Shown piece after piece: positions 52,549 through 61,780 of a DNA stretch of 64,000 nt (positions are counted from its first letter, which is position 1; each line of letters opens with the position of its first letter). Under the pieces are notes generated by a model, which was given only the letters and a program-made list of their open reading frames with translations, was not told the DNA's origin and ran no database searches. Where the stretch lies: positions 1,550,001 through 1,614,000 of the forward strand of contig NZ_CP159808.1 of assembly GCF_047717795.1 (NCBI RefSeq). The letters are read 5' to 3'. Position numbers and translations under genes: made by a program. Source of the DNA: Marisalimonas sp016777705. Lineage in GTDB: Bacteria > Pseudomonadota > Alphaproteobacteria > Puniceispirillales > Marisalimonadaceae.

Positions 52549-53562
52549 ATGACAAAATTAGATATTAACAAGCCAAAATTTGGTGAATTAACAAAAATAG
52601 CATCAGATTTATATTGGGCACATTTTGAACTACCTTTTCGTTTGAATCACGTAAATTTATTTCTAATGGATACACCTGAGGGTATTTTAATCCTTGATGC
52701 AGGATTGAAATCTGAACACTCTGAAGAACATTGGGAGGCGTTACTTAACGGTCCACTAAAATCAAAAAAATTTGCAGGCATTGTAATAACTCATTACCAT
52801 CCTGATCATATTGGTATGGCTGGATGGTTACAAAAAAAGCTTAACATAAAATGTTACACAACGGAAAAAGAGCTTTTCACCGCTAAAACATTTAGATCAA
52901 TGCCAGATGATGAATATGCTAAAATATTTAGAAATGTTTTTGTTCGCGCAGGTATGAGTGAAGAGGATATTATTGCCAAAGGCCCTGCTACAAGATTATA
53001 TAAAAATAGAGTTTATGAACTTCCAGAATTCGAAATTATCAAAGCTGGTCATGAATTTATTTCAAATGATGGAAAATGGATTGTCAGAACCGACTCTGGT
53101 CATTCGCCCGAACATATTTCTTTATTAGATAAAGAAAGAAAATTGTATCTTTCTGGAGATTTTTTATTACCAAGAATATCTCCTAACATTTCAGATAATT
53201 TTTTTGACCCTTTGGATGACAGGTTAGGTGAATATCTAAAATACTTAAATGAAATACAAGAAATTGGACCTGAAACCAGTGTTTTCCCATGTCATGACTG
53301 GCCATTTGACGAAGGTGCACAAAGAGCCAAAGATTTAATAAAGCATCATAATCATAGATTAGCCTTAATAATTGAGGCTTTAAAAAAGAAAAGTATTACT
53401 ATCATGGATTCCATAAGCATTATTTTTGATCGAAAAATTGGTGATGAACAAATGCACTTTGCTATTGGAGAGGCTCGAGCACACCTCATACACCTTGATG
53501 TGACTGGTCGGGCAAAAAGCGAAATAGATGAACGTGGGACAGTTCACTATAAGAAAATTTAA
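52549..53562 (+). CDS. Metallo-beta-lactamase-fold hydrolase
   Basis: This 337 aa protein has the metal motif THYHPDHIGMAGWLQKKL (residues about 81-98), then VRTDSGHSPEHISLLDKERK and LYLSGDFLLPRISPN, the usual HxHxDH-H-D ligands. The N-terminal part has the MDTPEGILILDAG strand. A C-terminal helical extension (about 250-337) with HDWPFDEGAQR is present. It may hydrolyse a thioester or lactone. It is divergent from the CoA-transferase operon. Confidence 0.88.
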   Translation: MTKLDINKPKFGELTKIASDLYWAHFELPFRLNHVNLFLMDTPEGILILDAGLKSEHSEEHWEALLNGPLKSKKFAGIVITHYHPDHIGMAGWLQKKLNIKCYTTEKELFTAKTFRSMPDDEYAKIFRNVFVRAGMSEEDIIAKGPATRLYKNRVYELPEFEIIKAGHEFISNDGKWIVRTDSGHSPEHISLLDKERKLYLSGDFLLPRISPNISDNFFDPLDDRLGEYLKYLNEIQEIGPETSVFPCHDWPFDEGAQRAKDLIKHHNHRLALIIEALKKKSITIMDSISIIFDRKIGDEQMHFAIGEARAHLIHLDVTGRAKSEIDERGTVHYKKI

Positions 53563-53580
53563 AAATTATGAAGGGTTTTA

Positions 53581-54792
53581 TTATACAGCTTTTAAAGTTG
53601 GTGATTTATTAGGTAAAAGCATTCCAGCTATAATCACACTTATCGATATTAAGGCTAAACATTGAAGTACAAAAGAAAAATCATACCCATTTTTTAGTAA
53701 TAAAGACGTAATTGGTAAAACACTTGCACCAGCTGATAAATTTATCATGAATTTTATAGAAAGAACTCTTCCTCTCCAACTATCTTTAACATATTTAACT
53801 AAAATAACGTCAGTAATTGGGACTTGCCCAAAAACAAAAATCATCGCTGCTAACATAATAAATAATAAACCAAAATCAGACGACTGACTTGCTATATAAA
53901 TAAAAATCAATTGCCCTAAACCCATGGCAGCCAGAACATATTTTGGAGGAATTTTATCAACTAACCATCCTGTTCCTATTTGTGAAAAAGACGCAATGGC
54001 ATAAACTAATCCTGCTAGAAGACCTGTTATTGCAACATCATTTGAAATTTGTAACATGTTAACTTCAAACAACCTTGGTATAAGAAAAGTTAATGATCCA
54101 AATATAAACCCTCCTGAAAGAGTAACTATACTCAAACAAAATAAAACAGTTTGCCATCCTTCAGTTAAAACAGATGAAGATTTACTGTTTTTAGTATTAT
54201 CTACTTTCACTTCGGTTTCATTTTGTTCAATAAAAGCAAATAGTTGAGATATTCCAAATAACAAACACATTATTGAAGGAATCAAAAACCCTAAACGCCA
54301 ATCAGCATACGCTATTAAAAATCCTGTTAGTATTGGAGCTAATGCAACACCCATATTTCCCCAAACTCCATTTATTCCTAATCTCAAACCAACTTTTCCT
54401 GGACGCTTAACAATCATTGCTATTCCTACTGGATGGTAAATTGCAGCAAAGAAACCTAATATACCAAGCGACAAACCCAACATTTCCGTAGATTGTGAAA
54501 ATGCAGCTAAAATAGAACCTAATCCAAGGCCAAAAGGATAAACTGTAATTAGAATAGCTCGTGAGTATTTGTCAGCTAGCCATCCAGCTAAAGGTGCAGC
54601 TGCACCAAATAAAACAACTCCTAGAGTTCCATAAACAATTATTTCCTCATAACTTAGGCCAAATTCTCTTCCAGCATCGAAGGCAGCCTTTGCAAATATA
54701 AGCATCATAAAATGATCTAAGAGATGACCTATATTGAGATAAAGATCAGGTATCGAATAACTTTTGGAGCTATCAAAAGATATAATTTTCAT
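53581..54792 (-). CDS. MFS transporter (fosmidomycin-resistance-like group)
   Basis: This 403 aa protein has 12 membrane helices, with the MFS loop GWLADKYSRAILITVYPFG after TM2 and FFAAIYHPVGIAMIVKRPG in TM4-5, which resembles the Fsr/MFS-17 type group. It is convergent with the MBL-fold gene and 31 nt downstream of the nitroreductase. The substrate cannot be read. Confidence 0.82.
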   Translation of the reverse strand: MKIISFDSSKSYSIPDLYLNIGHLLDHFMMLIFAKAAFDAGREFGLSYEEIIVYGTLGVVLFGAAAPLAGWLADKYSRAILITVYPFGLGLGSILAAFSQSTEMLGLSLGILGFFAAIYHPVGIAMIVKRPGKVGLRLGINGVWGNMGVALAPILTGFLIAYADWRLGFLIPSIMCLLFGISQLFAFIEQNETEVKVDNTKNSKSSSVLTEGWQTVLFCLSIVTLSGGFIFGSLTFLIPRLFEVNMLQISNDVAITGLLAGLVYAIASFSQIGTGWLVDKIPPKYVLAAMGLGQLIFIYIASQSSDFGLLFIMLAAMIFVFGQVPITDVILVKYVKDSWRGRVLSIKFMINLSAGASVLPITSLLLKNGYDFSFVLQCLALISISVIIAGMLLPNKSPTLKAV

Positions 54793-54823
54793 AATTAAAG
54801 TAACCGTAATTCAATTTTATTCA

Positions 54824-55495
54824 TTAAGATAAAAAAGTTGTATAATCCGTATGTTTTAATTTTTCTACCCTAAGAGCATTTTCAGGTGCATTAGTATCCT
54901 CATAACCAATAGATACTCCACAAACTAACATTTCATTTTCTTTAAAATTTAGATGCTCAGAAATTAAGGTATGAAATTTAGTAAACGCAACTTGACCGCA
55001 CGAATGTAAACCCTCACCTCTGGCACCTACTAATATGCTTTGTATAAACATACCAACATCCATAAAAGTACCAGTGGCTAGCCTTCTATCCATAGTGATA
55101 AACATTCCAACAGGGGCACCAAAGAAATGGAAATTTTCCTGCATTTGTTTATCTCTAGCTTCAAAATCATCTCTTCCAATATTTAATAACTTATAAAGTT
55201 CAAAGCCCACTGCTCTTCTTCTAGAAACGAAGGGCTCAAACCATTCAGTAGGATAATAATCAAATTCTTGCTTAAAATTTTTTGCAGACCCATCTTCAAT
55301 AGATCCTAAAATAGATTTAGTTATAGCTTCTTTTTTCTTCCCTTCAACTACGTAGACATGCCAAGGCTGAATATTATGACCACTTGGTGCAAAGGCTGAG
55401 CACTCTAATATATTTTTTATTTTATCTTTAGGTATTGGATCAGGTAAAAATCTTCTAACTGATCTTCTTGAAATAAAAGCCTCTTTAACATCCAT
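54824..55495 (-). CDS. Nitroreductase-family flavoprotein
   Basis: This 223 aa FMN enzyme has the family start AFISRRSVRRFLPDPIPKD, CSAFAPSGHNIQPWHVYVVE and the C-terminal HSCGQVAFTKFHTLISEHLN and LVCGVSIGYEDTNAPEN. It uses NAD(P)H to reduce nitro or quinone compounds. Palindromic AATAGTTAACTATT at 55527-55540, 32-45 nt upstream, could be an operator. Confidence 0.9.
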   Translation of the reverse strand: MDVKEAFISRRSVRRFLPDPIPKDKIKNILECSAFAPSGHNIQPWHVYVVEGKKKEAITKSILGSIEDGSAKNFKQEFDYYPTEWFEPFVSRRRAVGFELYKLLNIGRDDFEARDKQMQENFHFFGAPVGMFITMDRRLATGTFMDVGMFIQSILVGARGEGLHSCGQVAFTKFHTLISEHLNFKENEMLVCGVSIGYEDTNAPENALRVEKLKHTDYTTFLS

Positions 55496-55526
55496 AATTC
55501 ACGCCTCAATGTAAGAAGTTAATAAA

Positions 55527-55540
55527 AATAGTTAACTATT
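55527..55540. promoter_or_regulatory. 14-bp palindrome upstream of nitroreductase
   Basis: AATAGTTAACTATT is a perfect palindrome and a partial repeat TAACTATT follows at once. A MarR- or TetR-like repressor could bind here; no regulator gene is adjacent. Confidence 0.3.
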
Positions 55541-55587
55541 TAACTATTTACATATTTTATTTTTAATCAATTAATTAATTAATTTAT

Positions 55588-56286
55588 TTAGTTTTCTGCA
55601 AAGATTTTCCTAAAGAAGTTTACTTTATCAATTCTTGCAAATAAATATGGTTGGGTTTCTTTTATAGATTCTGTTATTCTGTTGGTCTTAGAAAAGTTGA
55701 TTTTTGTTTTTATTTTATTATCAGCAATTTGTGTTGGTTTTTTCTTGTTTGACTTCCAAAAACTTAAAACTTTCTTCAAATATGGCTTGTTTTTAACTGG
55801 GTCGGAAGAATGATAATGTTTTATGGCTTTTTCCCATGAACCATGTTTGTTTTTTAACTGTATCAAAAATGACGCTGCATAAGAAACATTTGGTTCAATA
55901 GATAACATGTCTTTTATATTTTTAAAGTTCTGTTTATGCCATTTTAAGTTAATTTGCATACAACCCACATCAAGATTATTATCACCTTTTTTAGTATGCT
56001 TTAATAAATATGATTTCATCTGATTTTTGTTATCGAAAAACAAACTTTTTCCAGCATGGTTAATTGTCCAAGGCCATATCACCATTTCATTATTTTTTAA
56101 TATTCTTCCCGCTTCTGCTCGACCAATTCCCAAAAGTAAGCCACTTGGAATGTCAGTTATATTTTCAATATTTCGAATAACATCTTTGCATTTAGATTTA
56201 ATTTCTAATGCAAATGAACTTTTCAACATAAATAATATGTATGCTGTAATTATTAAGGTAATATTAAACAACTTTTTTAAGGACAT
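55588..56286 (-). CDS. Lytic transglycosylase (SLT-like), secreted
   Basis: This protein (232 aa from the chosen ATG) has a signal peptide (about 1-26) and an SLT fold: IPSGLLLGIGRAEAGRI with the probable catalytic Glu, DVGCMQINLKWHKQNF, VSYAASFLIQLKNKHGSWEK and AIKHYHSSDPVKNKPYL. It cleaves peptidoglycan to 1,6-anhydro products and may serve the FlgJ that lacks a muramidase domain. The ATG at 56286 is chosen; an upstream TTG at 56304 is the longer alternative. Confidence 0.82.
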   Translation of the reverse strand: MSLKKLFNITLIITAYILFMLKSSFALEIKSKCKDVIRNIENITDIPSGLLLGIGRAEAGRILKNNEMVIWPWTINHAGKSLFFDNKNQMKSYLLKHTKKGDNNLDVGCMQINLKWHKQNFKNIKDMLSIEPNVSYAASFLIQLKNKHGSWEKAIKHYHSSDPVKNKPYLKKVLSFWKSNKKKPTQIADNKIKTKINFSKTNRITESIKETQPYLFARIDKVNFFRKIFAEN

Positions 56287-56324
56287 AATAAAGGTAATTA
56301 GCAATCAGTATGCCATATAAAAAA

Positions 56325-57110
56325 TCATCTTAATTTTTTATAGTCTGGAGACCTTTTTTCTAAAAAAGAGTCTATACCTTCTATACTTTCATTGTCTCCT
56401 TGAGATTGAACCATGAAATCTGTTTCTAATTTGATTTGTTCAGTAAATTTATTACCGTAGGCAGACCTAGTTAATTTTTTAATTCTTGATATTGAATTTT
56501 TAGGAAGATTTTCAAAGTTTTTTGAGAGTTCCATTGCAGTTTCTTTTGCATTACCTTTTTGAGCTAAAACATTAACGGCACCGATTTGATATAATCTAGA
56601 AGAATCAATTTTTCCTCCTATCATGGCCATTTCAGAAAGTAATTGACGTGGCATTGTTTCAGACAAAAATTTTGTTGCAGCTCCGTCAGGAGTAAGACCA
56701 ATTTTTACATAAGCTAAAGAAAAGAATGTGTGTTCACTCATAACAACAAGGTCGCATGCCATAGCCAATGATACACCTGCGCCAGCTGCACCACCCTCTA
56801 TTGCAGAGATCACAGGTTTTGAACAATTATATATAGCTTCTATAGTTCCATTTAATTGATTTAAAGTTTCATATCTTTGTTCTTCGGTCATTGAACGTCT
56901 TGTTTTTAACGCATTCAAGTCACCTCCTGCACAAAAAAAATCTCCTGCACCCGTGATTATAATTGAAAAAACATCTTTGTTTTCTTCTGCCATTTTAATT
57001 GAAGATTGAAACTCATCATGAAACCCTTTTACCATTGAATTTCTTTTTGTAGGGTTATTTAAAGTCAATAACATTGTGTTGCCATGGATTGTATTTTCAA
57101 TAATAGACAT
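56325..57110 (-). CDS. Enoyl-CoA hydratase/isomerase-family protein
   Basis: This 261 aa crotonase has oxyanion blocks GAGDFFCAGGDLNALKTRRS and EGGAAGAGVSLAMACDLVVM, and LAYVKIGLTPDGAATKFLSE in place of the catalytic-glutamate block; the first Glu of hydratases is not obvious, so isomerase or other chemistry is possible. CAGGAA precedes the ATG. It is convergent with nothing and lies upstream of the SLT gene on the same strand. Confidence 0.85.
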   Translation of the reverse strand: MSIIENTIHGNTMLLTLNNPTKRNSMVKGFHDEFQSSIKMAEENKDVFSIIITGAGDFFCAGGDLNALKTRRSMTEEQRYETLNQLNGTIEAIYNCSKPVISAIEGGAAGAGVSLAMACDLVVMSEHTFFSLAYVKIGLTPDGAATKFLSETMPRQLLSEMAMIGGKIDSSRLYQIGAVNVLAQKGNAKETAMELSKNFENLPKNSISRIKKLTRSAYGNKFTEQIKLETDFMVQSQGDNESIEGIDSFLEKRSPDYKKLR

Positions 57111-57207
57111 ATAATTCCTGTATTTTAAAAATTTAAAGATAATATATTATTGAATTTAATGATAAGTTTCGTCAACCTTCAAAAAATAAAAATAGGAATT
57201 TATACAC

Positions 57208-58458
57208 ATGATGGAAAAAGAGAAGGCATTAAAATTAATTATGAATGCAGCTCTAGAAGCCGCCATGCCAAAAGGTAAGTTTAAACATATTCCTACCCCC
57301 CCTAAAGGAGATTTAATTTTATTAGGTGCAGGGAAAGCTTCTGCTAGCATGGCTGCTGAGTTTGAAAATAGCTATAACCATCCATTGAAGGGATTAGTCA
57401 TAACAAGATATGGACATTTTACAGATACTAAGTTTGTTGAAGTTTACGAAGCTTCACACCCAAATCCTGATCAAGCAGGTTTGTTAGCCACCCAAAAGTT
57501 ATTCAATATAGCAAATAAAGCAACAAAGGATGATCATATAGTTTTTTTAATTTCTGGAGGAGCATCATCACTACTCACTTTACCTTTTAATGGTGTTTCA
57601 TTTGAAGAAAAACAAAGAATAAATAATGAACTTTTAAAATCTGGTGCTCCTATTGATAAAATGAATATCGTTAGAAGGTCACTTTCTCAAATCAAAGGAG
57701 GGCGACTAGCTGCAGCTATTTTTCCTGCAAGTCTTACAACTTATATGATTTCAGACATACCAGGTGATGATCCAGCCTATATTGGTTCCGGGCCCACTAT
57801 TCAAGCAAATGGGAAGAATGAAGACGCTATTTCTATATTAGACAGTTATAAAATAAATATTAGTAAGGAGATTCATAATATTATTATTAAAAATTCATTA
57901 CCCCAGCTTCATAATACTCCTAGGTATATGCTTGCAACTCCAATGATGGCGCTTAAAAATGCAGCTAAAGTAGCAGACGAACAAGGTTTTATTCCTATAA
58001 TTTTGTCTGACACTTTAGAAGGTGAAGCTCATGTAGAGGGAAAAAAAATGGCTGAATTAGCACTGCAAATTAAAAAAGATAAAAAATATAAAAATATAAA
58101 TTTGAATAAACCCCTAATACTTTTATCCGGAGGAGAGACAACAGTTACAGTTAAAGGTGATGGTAAAGGTGGAAGAAATACAGAATTTATGTTATCCATG
58201 GCCATAAGCTTGGATAAAATGAAAGGCATTAGTGCTCTGGCAATTGATACAGATGGTATCGACGGCATTGAGGATAATGCTGGTGCATATATATCTGAAA
58301 ATACTCTAAATAAGGCTAGTTCTCCTAATAAGAACCCAGAAAATTATCTAAGTAACAATGACTCATATACATTTTTTAAATCAATAGATGATTTGATATA
58401 TACTTCACCGACATTAACAAACGTGAATGATTTTAGAGCAGTTTTAATTGAACCTTAA
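57208..58458 (+). CDS. Glycerate 2-kinase (MOFRL family)
   Basis: This 416 aa protein phosphorylates D-glycerate. It has LILLGAGKASASMAAEFENS, VFLISGGASSLLTLPFNGVS, YMISDIPGDDPAYIGSGPT and the C-terminal MOFRL motif LILLSGGETTVTVKGDGKGG followed by DTDGIDGIEDNAG. Glycerate can arise from tartrate, glyoxylate or serine routes, consistent with the tartrate-type dehydrogenases elsewhere in the window. The last codons of this gene and the GST gene form a CCTTAA/TTAAGG hairpin. Confidence 0.9.
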   Translation: MMEKEKALKLIMNAALEAAMPKGKFKHIPTPPKGDLILLGAGKASASMAAEFENSYNHPLKGLVITRYGHFTDTKFVEVYEASHPNPDQAGLLATQKLFNIANKATKDDHIVFLISGGASSLLTLPFNGVSFEEKQRINNELLKSGAPIDKMNIVRRSLSQIKGGRLAAAIFPASLTTYMISDIPGDDPAYIGSGPTIQANGKNEDAISILDSYKINISKEIHNIIIKNSLPQLHNTPRYMLATPMMALKNAAKVADEQGFIPIILSDTLEGEAHVEGKKMAELALQIKKDKKYKNINLNKPLILLSGGETTVTVKGDGKGGRNTEFMLSMAISLDKMKGISALAIDTDGIDGIEDNAGAYISENTLNKASSPNKNPENYLSNNDSYTFFKSIDDLIYTSPTLTNVNDFRAVLIEP

Positions 58459-58464
58459 AAACAA

Positions 58465-59061
58465 TTAAGGGCTAACAGGTATTGTTTCATTGAACCCTGG
58501 AAGTTTTAATGCAACATTTTCGTACCATTTTTTAATATTAGGTCTATTGGTTTCCCAGTCCCTTACATTCCTAAATGTCAAATAACCTAGTGCAGAAGCT
58601 AAACCAATATTAGCAGCATCAAATCCCGATGGATCAGTCCAATTAACTATATCCAATTCTATGAAATCTAGGGATTTATCGATTTTCCCTATTTGCAAAT
58701 CCAACCACATTTTAGAAGGAACTTCGCCACCTGCATATCTATCGGAGTAAACTACCAATAAAGAAGCGTCAATTATTCCTTCAGCCAGTGCTGATCTTGA
58801 TAAAATTGTATCTCTATCTTTTCCAGAAGCAGGAATAAGGCCACCGCCTTCTCTATTAAAATAGTCGATAATTACTCTACTATCAAAGAGACAATCTCCA
58901 TCAGGCTTTTCAACTATTGGTATTTTCCCTAAAGGATTTTTACTTCTTATGTCTTTATCATCAGTGAGAAGTTCTAATTGTTTATCTAAACCTGATCTAA
59001 AAGCAGCTAGCATTACTTTACGAACATATGGAGAAGCAGGACTGAAAGTTAATTTATACAT
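58465..59061 (-). CDS. Glutathione S-transferase-family protein
   Basis: This 198 aa protein has a thioredoxin-like start FSPASPYVRKVMLAAFRSGL, a KIPIVEKPDGDCLFDSRVII block (cis-Pro and Asp-Ser glutathione motif) and a helical C-domain ending WETNRPNIKKWYENVALKLP. Ser in the SPYVRKV segment is the likely glutathione-activating residue. It is convergent with glycerate kinase. Confidence 0.9.
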   Translation of the reverse strand: MYKLTFSPASPYVRKVMLAAFRSGLDKQLELLTDDKDIRSKNPLGKIPIVEKPDGDCLFDSRVIIDYFNREGGGLIPASGKDRDTILSRSALAEGIIDASLLVVYSDRYAGGEVPSKMWLDLQIGKIDKSLDFIELDIVNWTDPSGFDAANIGLASALGYLTFRNVRDWETNRPNIKKWYENVALKLPGFNETIPVSP

Positions 59062-59156
59062 TACAACACCTTTAAAATTATAGTTTTAAAACTTAGATTG
59101 CTTTAATGCAAACTTTAAAATTTGATGCTATATTTATATTTTAACAGAAGGCTTTT

Positions 59157-60230
59157 ATGAAGTATCTAATTGTGACACAGACTTTTCCTCCAAAATCAGG
59201 TGGAATGCAAACAGTAATGGAGACAATAAGTAAAAAGCTAGCAACTTTTGAAGAAACACATGTTTTTCCTGATCACTTTCTTAAAAAAAACTTTAACATT
59301 TCTAATTCCAATTTTCATATTCATAACAACTTCACTCCAAAGTTATTAAGACATATCGTGAAAAAGAATTTAGTAGCCAAAATATATGAAGATAACGACA
59401 TAGTTATTTGTGACAGCTGGAAATCTGTTAACGCAGTTCCAGAAAAAGTAAATAAAATTATAGTGTTCGCCCATGGACAAGAATATTTAGCAACCAAAAA
59501 AGCTAATCAAATCAAGAAATCGCTTTATAGAGCTAATCATATAATCAGCAGTTCTAATTATACTCTAGATTTAATAAATAATATGAATATTACAGAAATT
59601 AAAAAATCCGTAATACCACCTACCTATTCACTAAAAGCAACTGATGAAAATAATATTTTTAAACAACCAACAAAAAAAGTATCAATACTTTCTATTACAA
59701 GACTTGAAGAAAGAAAGGGTATTATACCTGTTTTAAAATCTTTAGGTTATCTTCATAAAGAAAAATTAATAAAACCTTTCATATGGGAAATATGTGGAGA
59801 AGGAAACCAAGAAACTGAAATTAAAAATTATATTGATAATTTAGGTTTGAGCAAACACGTCAGATTACTAGGAAGAGTTTCTAATGAAATAAAAAATCAA
59901 CTTCTAAAAAAAGCAGATCTTTTTGTAATGCCCTCTTATAAAGTTAGAAATTCTATTGAAGGTTTTGGTATTTCTTATATTGAAGCTGCTTCTTATGGTG
60001 TACCGTCAATTGCAGGAGTTGAGGGTGGAATTAGAGATGCAGTCTTTGATATGAAAACTGGTTGGTGTGTTGACCCATTAAATTCAAGCCTGCTTTTAGA
60101 TACTATTAAGGAAGCTATAAATAACGAAAGTAAAAGAAAAAAATTTGGATTAGAAGCAAAAAAACAATTCTTAAAAAAATTTCTAGGAGAAAAAGTTTTC
60201 AGGAAATTTATGAACACCATTAATTCCTAA
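59157..60230 (+). CDS. GT4-type glycosyltransferase
   Basis: This 357 aa GT-B enzyme begins LIVTQTFPPKSGGMQTVMET and has the C-terminal donor site EGFGISYIEAASYGVPSIAG followed by VEGGIRDAV, with the ExxxxE motif. The middle has TRLEERKGIIPVLKSLGYL. It adds sugars to lipid or surface polymers. No other polysaccharide genes are near. AAGG lies before the ATG. Its last 48 nt overlap the DUF952 gene on the other strand. Confidence 0.88.
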   Translation: MKYLIVTQTFPPKSGGMQTVMETISKKLATFEETHVFPDHFLKKNFNISNSNFHIHNNFTPKLLRHIVKKNLVAKIYEDNDIVICDSWKSVNAVPEKVNKIIVFAHGQEYLATKKANQIKKSLYRANHIISSSNYTLDLINNMNITEIKKSVIPPTYSLKATDENNIFKQPTKKVSILSITRLEERKGIIPVLKSLGYLHKEKLIKPFIWEICGEGNQETEIKNYIDNLGLSKHVRLLGRVSNEIKNQLLKKADLFVMPSYKVRNSIEGFGISYIEAASYGVPSIAGVEGGIRDAVFDMKTGWCVDPLNSSLLLDTIKEAINNESKRKKFGLEAKKQFLKKFLGEKVFRKFMNTINS

Positions 60231-60530
60231 ATCTAAATTAAATCTTTTATCTTCTAATTTAGTTTTTATGTTTCCGTAATAATGAGGGAAAAGATCCCCA
60301 TCCCTAGATGCTTCCCATTTAAGTTTATTTTGTATTTTTTTTTCATCAAATTGTATAATTAACAGACCGTCTTGACCTGCAAAATGTTTTGAAACTGTTA
60401 CTTGTATTTGATTAATTGTAGATAAATGAATAAAACCGTCATTTATATCAACCTCTGAACCTGAATAAAAACCAACCTCACTTGCATCATTCCATTCTTT
60501 TTTTGAACATACTTTATATATGTATGTCAT
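60183..60530 (-). CDS. DUF952 protein
   Basis: This 115 aa protein matches DUF952: YIYKVCSKKEWNDASEVG, DGFIHLSTINQIQVTVSKHF and LKWEASRDGDLFPHYYGNIK. The biochemical role is unknown. The start codon overlaps the stop of the dehalogenase-like gene (TAATG), and the 3' end runs into the glycosyltransferase gene by 48 nt. It is probably translated with the dehalogenase. Confidence 0.88.
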   Translation of the reverse strand: MTYIYKVCSKKEWNDASEVGFYSGSEVDINDGFIHLSTINQIQVTVSKHFAGQDGLLIIQFDEKKIQNKLKWEASRDGDLFPHYYGNIKTKLEDKRFNLDLGINGVHKFPENFFS

Positions 60531-61444
60531 TAAGAATTCTCACTCATAAACTTGTCGATTAAATCAATTAGAATTTGTGGCTCATCTTCTTGTGAATAGT
60601 GTCCAGCATTTGGTATTTTAGTAACACTGGAATTAGGAAATAGAGCTTTAAAATCTCTAATTGCATAGTCTGGGTCTATGGCTTTATCTTGCATGCCATA
60701 AGCTAAAATTGCAGGCTTAGAGCATAATTCGCTCAAATTACCCTGCTTAATACCTTCAACTATAAATGGTACAATTCTATTTAAAAGCGCATCAAGGGGA
60801 AAATTAATAGCTCCTATGCAACTAGCTCTATTAGGAAATTGTGAAGAGTAAGCATTAATCCAATTATCGTTTATGATGTTATTATTTGTAAAATTTGGAA
60901 TTTTCATCACTGATAAAACCGTTGATCCAAGCTCACCTAAAATTCCTTCAAGTGTATTTGCTTCATGATGTTTTTTTATCCATTTGAACCATGGAGTTAA
61001 ACCTTTAGGTCTTTCTTCTTTGCTATATCCAAATAAAGTATTTATTAAAACGTAACCTTTTACTCTATCAATATTTCTTATTGAGTAAGCCCCAGTAATA
61101 GGTCCTCCCCAATCTTGTCCGACAAAGGTTATATTTTTTAAATCTAAAAAATCAATTAACCTTGCAAGATTTTCCACATGAGTTTTAAGAGTATATTCTT
61201 TATCTTGAGGAGATTCTGATTTTCCAAACCCCATCAAATCAGGAACTATCACTCTATATTTCTTTGATAACTGAGGAATAAAATTTCTGTAAATATATCC
61301 CCAAGTTGGTTCACCGTGGAGCATTATAATGGGAATCCCGTCTGTAGGACCTTCATCAATATAGTGCTGTTTAAAACCATTTCCATTGAAGAAGTTAGGT
61401 TTAAATGGCCATGTTCCTCTAAATGTTTCATCATGATTAATCAT
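60530..61444 (-). CDS. Haloalkane-dehalogenase-like alpha/beta hydrolase
   Basis: This 304 aa protein resembles DhlA-type haloalkane dehalogenases: MLHGEPTWGYIYRNFIPQL (oxyanion/halide-site Glu-Pro-Thr-Trp), VPDLMGFGKSESP, the nucleophile elbow VGQDWGGPITG with Asp near residue 111, a catalytic acid in YGMQDKAIDPDYA and the His in PNAGHYSQEDEP. The Asp-Trp pair is the classical halide arrangement, so dehalogenation is likely, but epoxide hydrolase-like activity cannot be excluded. The stop overlaps the DUF952 start. Confidence 0.82.
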   Translation of the reverse strand: MINHDETFRGTWPFKPNFFNGNGFKQHYIDEGPTDGIPIIMLHGEPTWGYIYRNFIPQLSKKYRVIVPDLMGFGKSESPQDKEYTLKTHVENLARLIDFLDLKNITFVGQDWGGPITGAYSIRNIDRVKGYVLINTLFGYSKEERPKGLTPWFKWIKKHHEANTLEGILGELGSTVLSVMKIPNFTNNNIINDNWINAYSSQFPNRASCIGAINFPLDALLNRIVPFIVEGIKQGNLSELCSKPAILAYGMQDKAIDPDYAIRDFKALFPNSSVTKIPNAGHYSQEDEPQILIDLIDKFMSENS

Positions 61445-61466
61445 ACTTCAAAAACCTTAAGAATAT

Positions 61467-61778
61467 TTACGTTTCTGTACTTGCTGCCTCTTTTTCATAT
61501 GTATAAGCACATACTCCAACAAAATTATTTTCTTTAAAAACTAAACTCTCTTTCAAGTCAGCAATAATAGAAATATAATTTTCTTCAAATTTATTTAATG
61601 CGTCTGGGTTTTCAAATTTAATTGAAACATTCAAATCTCCTGTTTGTCCAATAAAAATATTTAGACCTACAATGTTGAAAGAGGAAATTTTTGATCCAAA
61701 TTTTTCTGAGCAAAAAGATGCTGCTAACTTAGCTTCACTTACTGACGTAAATTTAAAATTTAATATCTTTCCAAACAT
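61467..61778 (-). CDS. Uncharacterised 103 aa protein
   Basis: I do not recognise this protein. It alternates short strands and helices (KFTSVSEAKLAASFCSEKFG, LNIFIGQTGDLNVSIKFENP), which could be a small ferredoxin-like fold, and ends in a Thr/Glu-rich tail. It begins 2 nt after the GAF gene stop and is followed by the dehalogenase-like gene, all on the minus strand. Confidence 0.6.
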   Translation of the reverse strand: MFGKILNFKFTSVSEAKLAASFCSEKFGSKISSFNIVGLNIFIGQTGDLNVSIKFENPDALNKFEENYISIIADLKESLVFKENNFVGVCAYTYEKEAASTET

Positions 61779-61780
61779 TT

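Noticed and set aside
58453..58470. CCTTAA/TTAAGG hairpin at the convergent glycerate kinase and GST ends
   Set aside because: The stem is only six A/T-rich pairs and lacks a T run; it is mostly the two stop codons facing each other.
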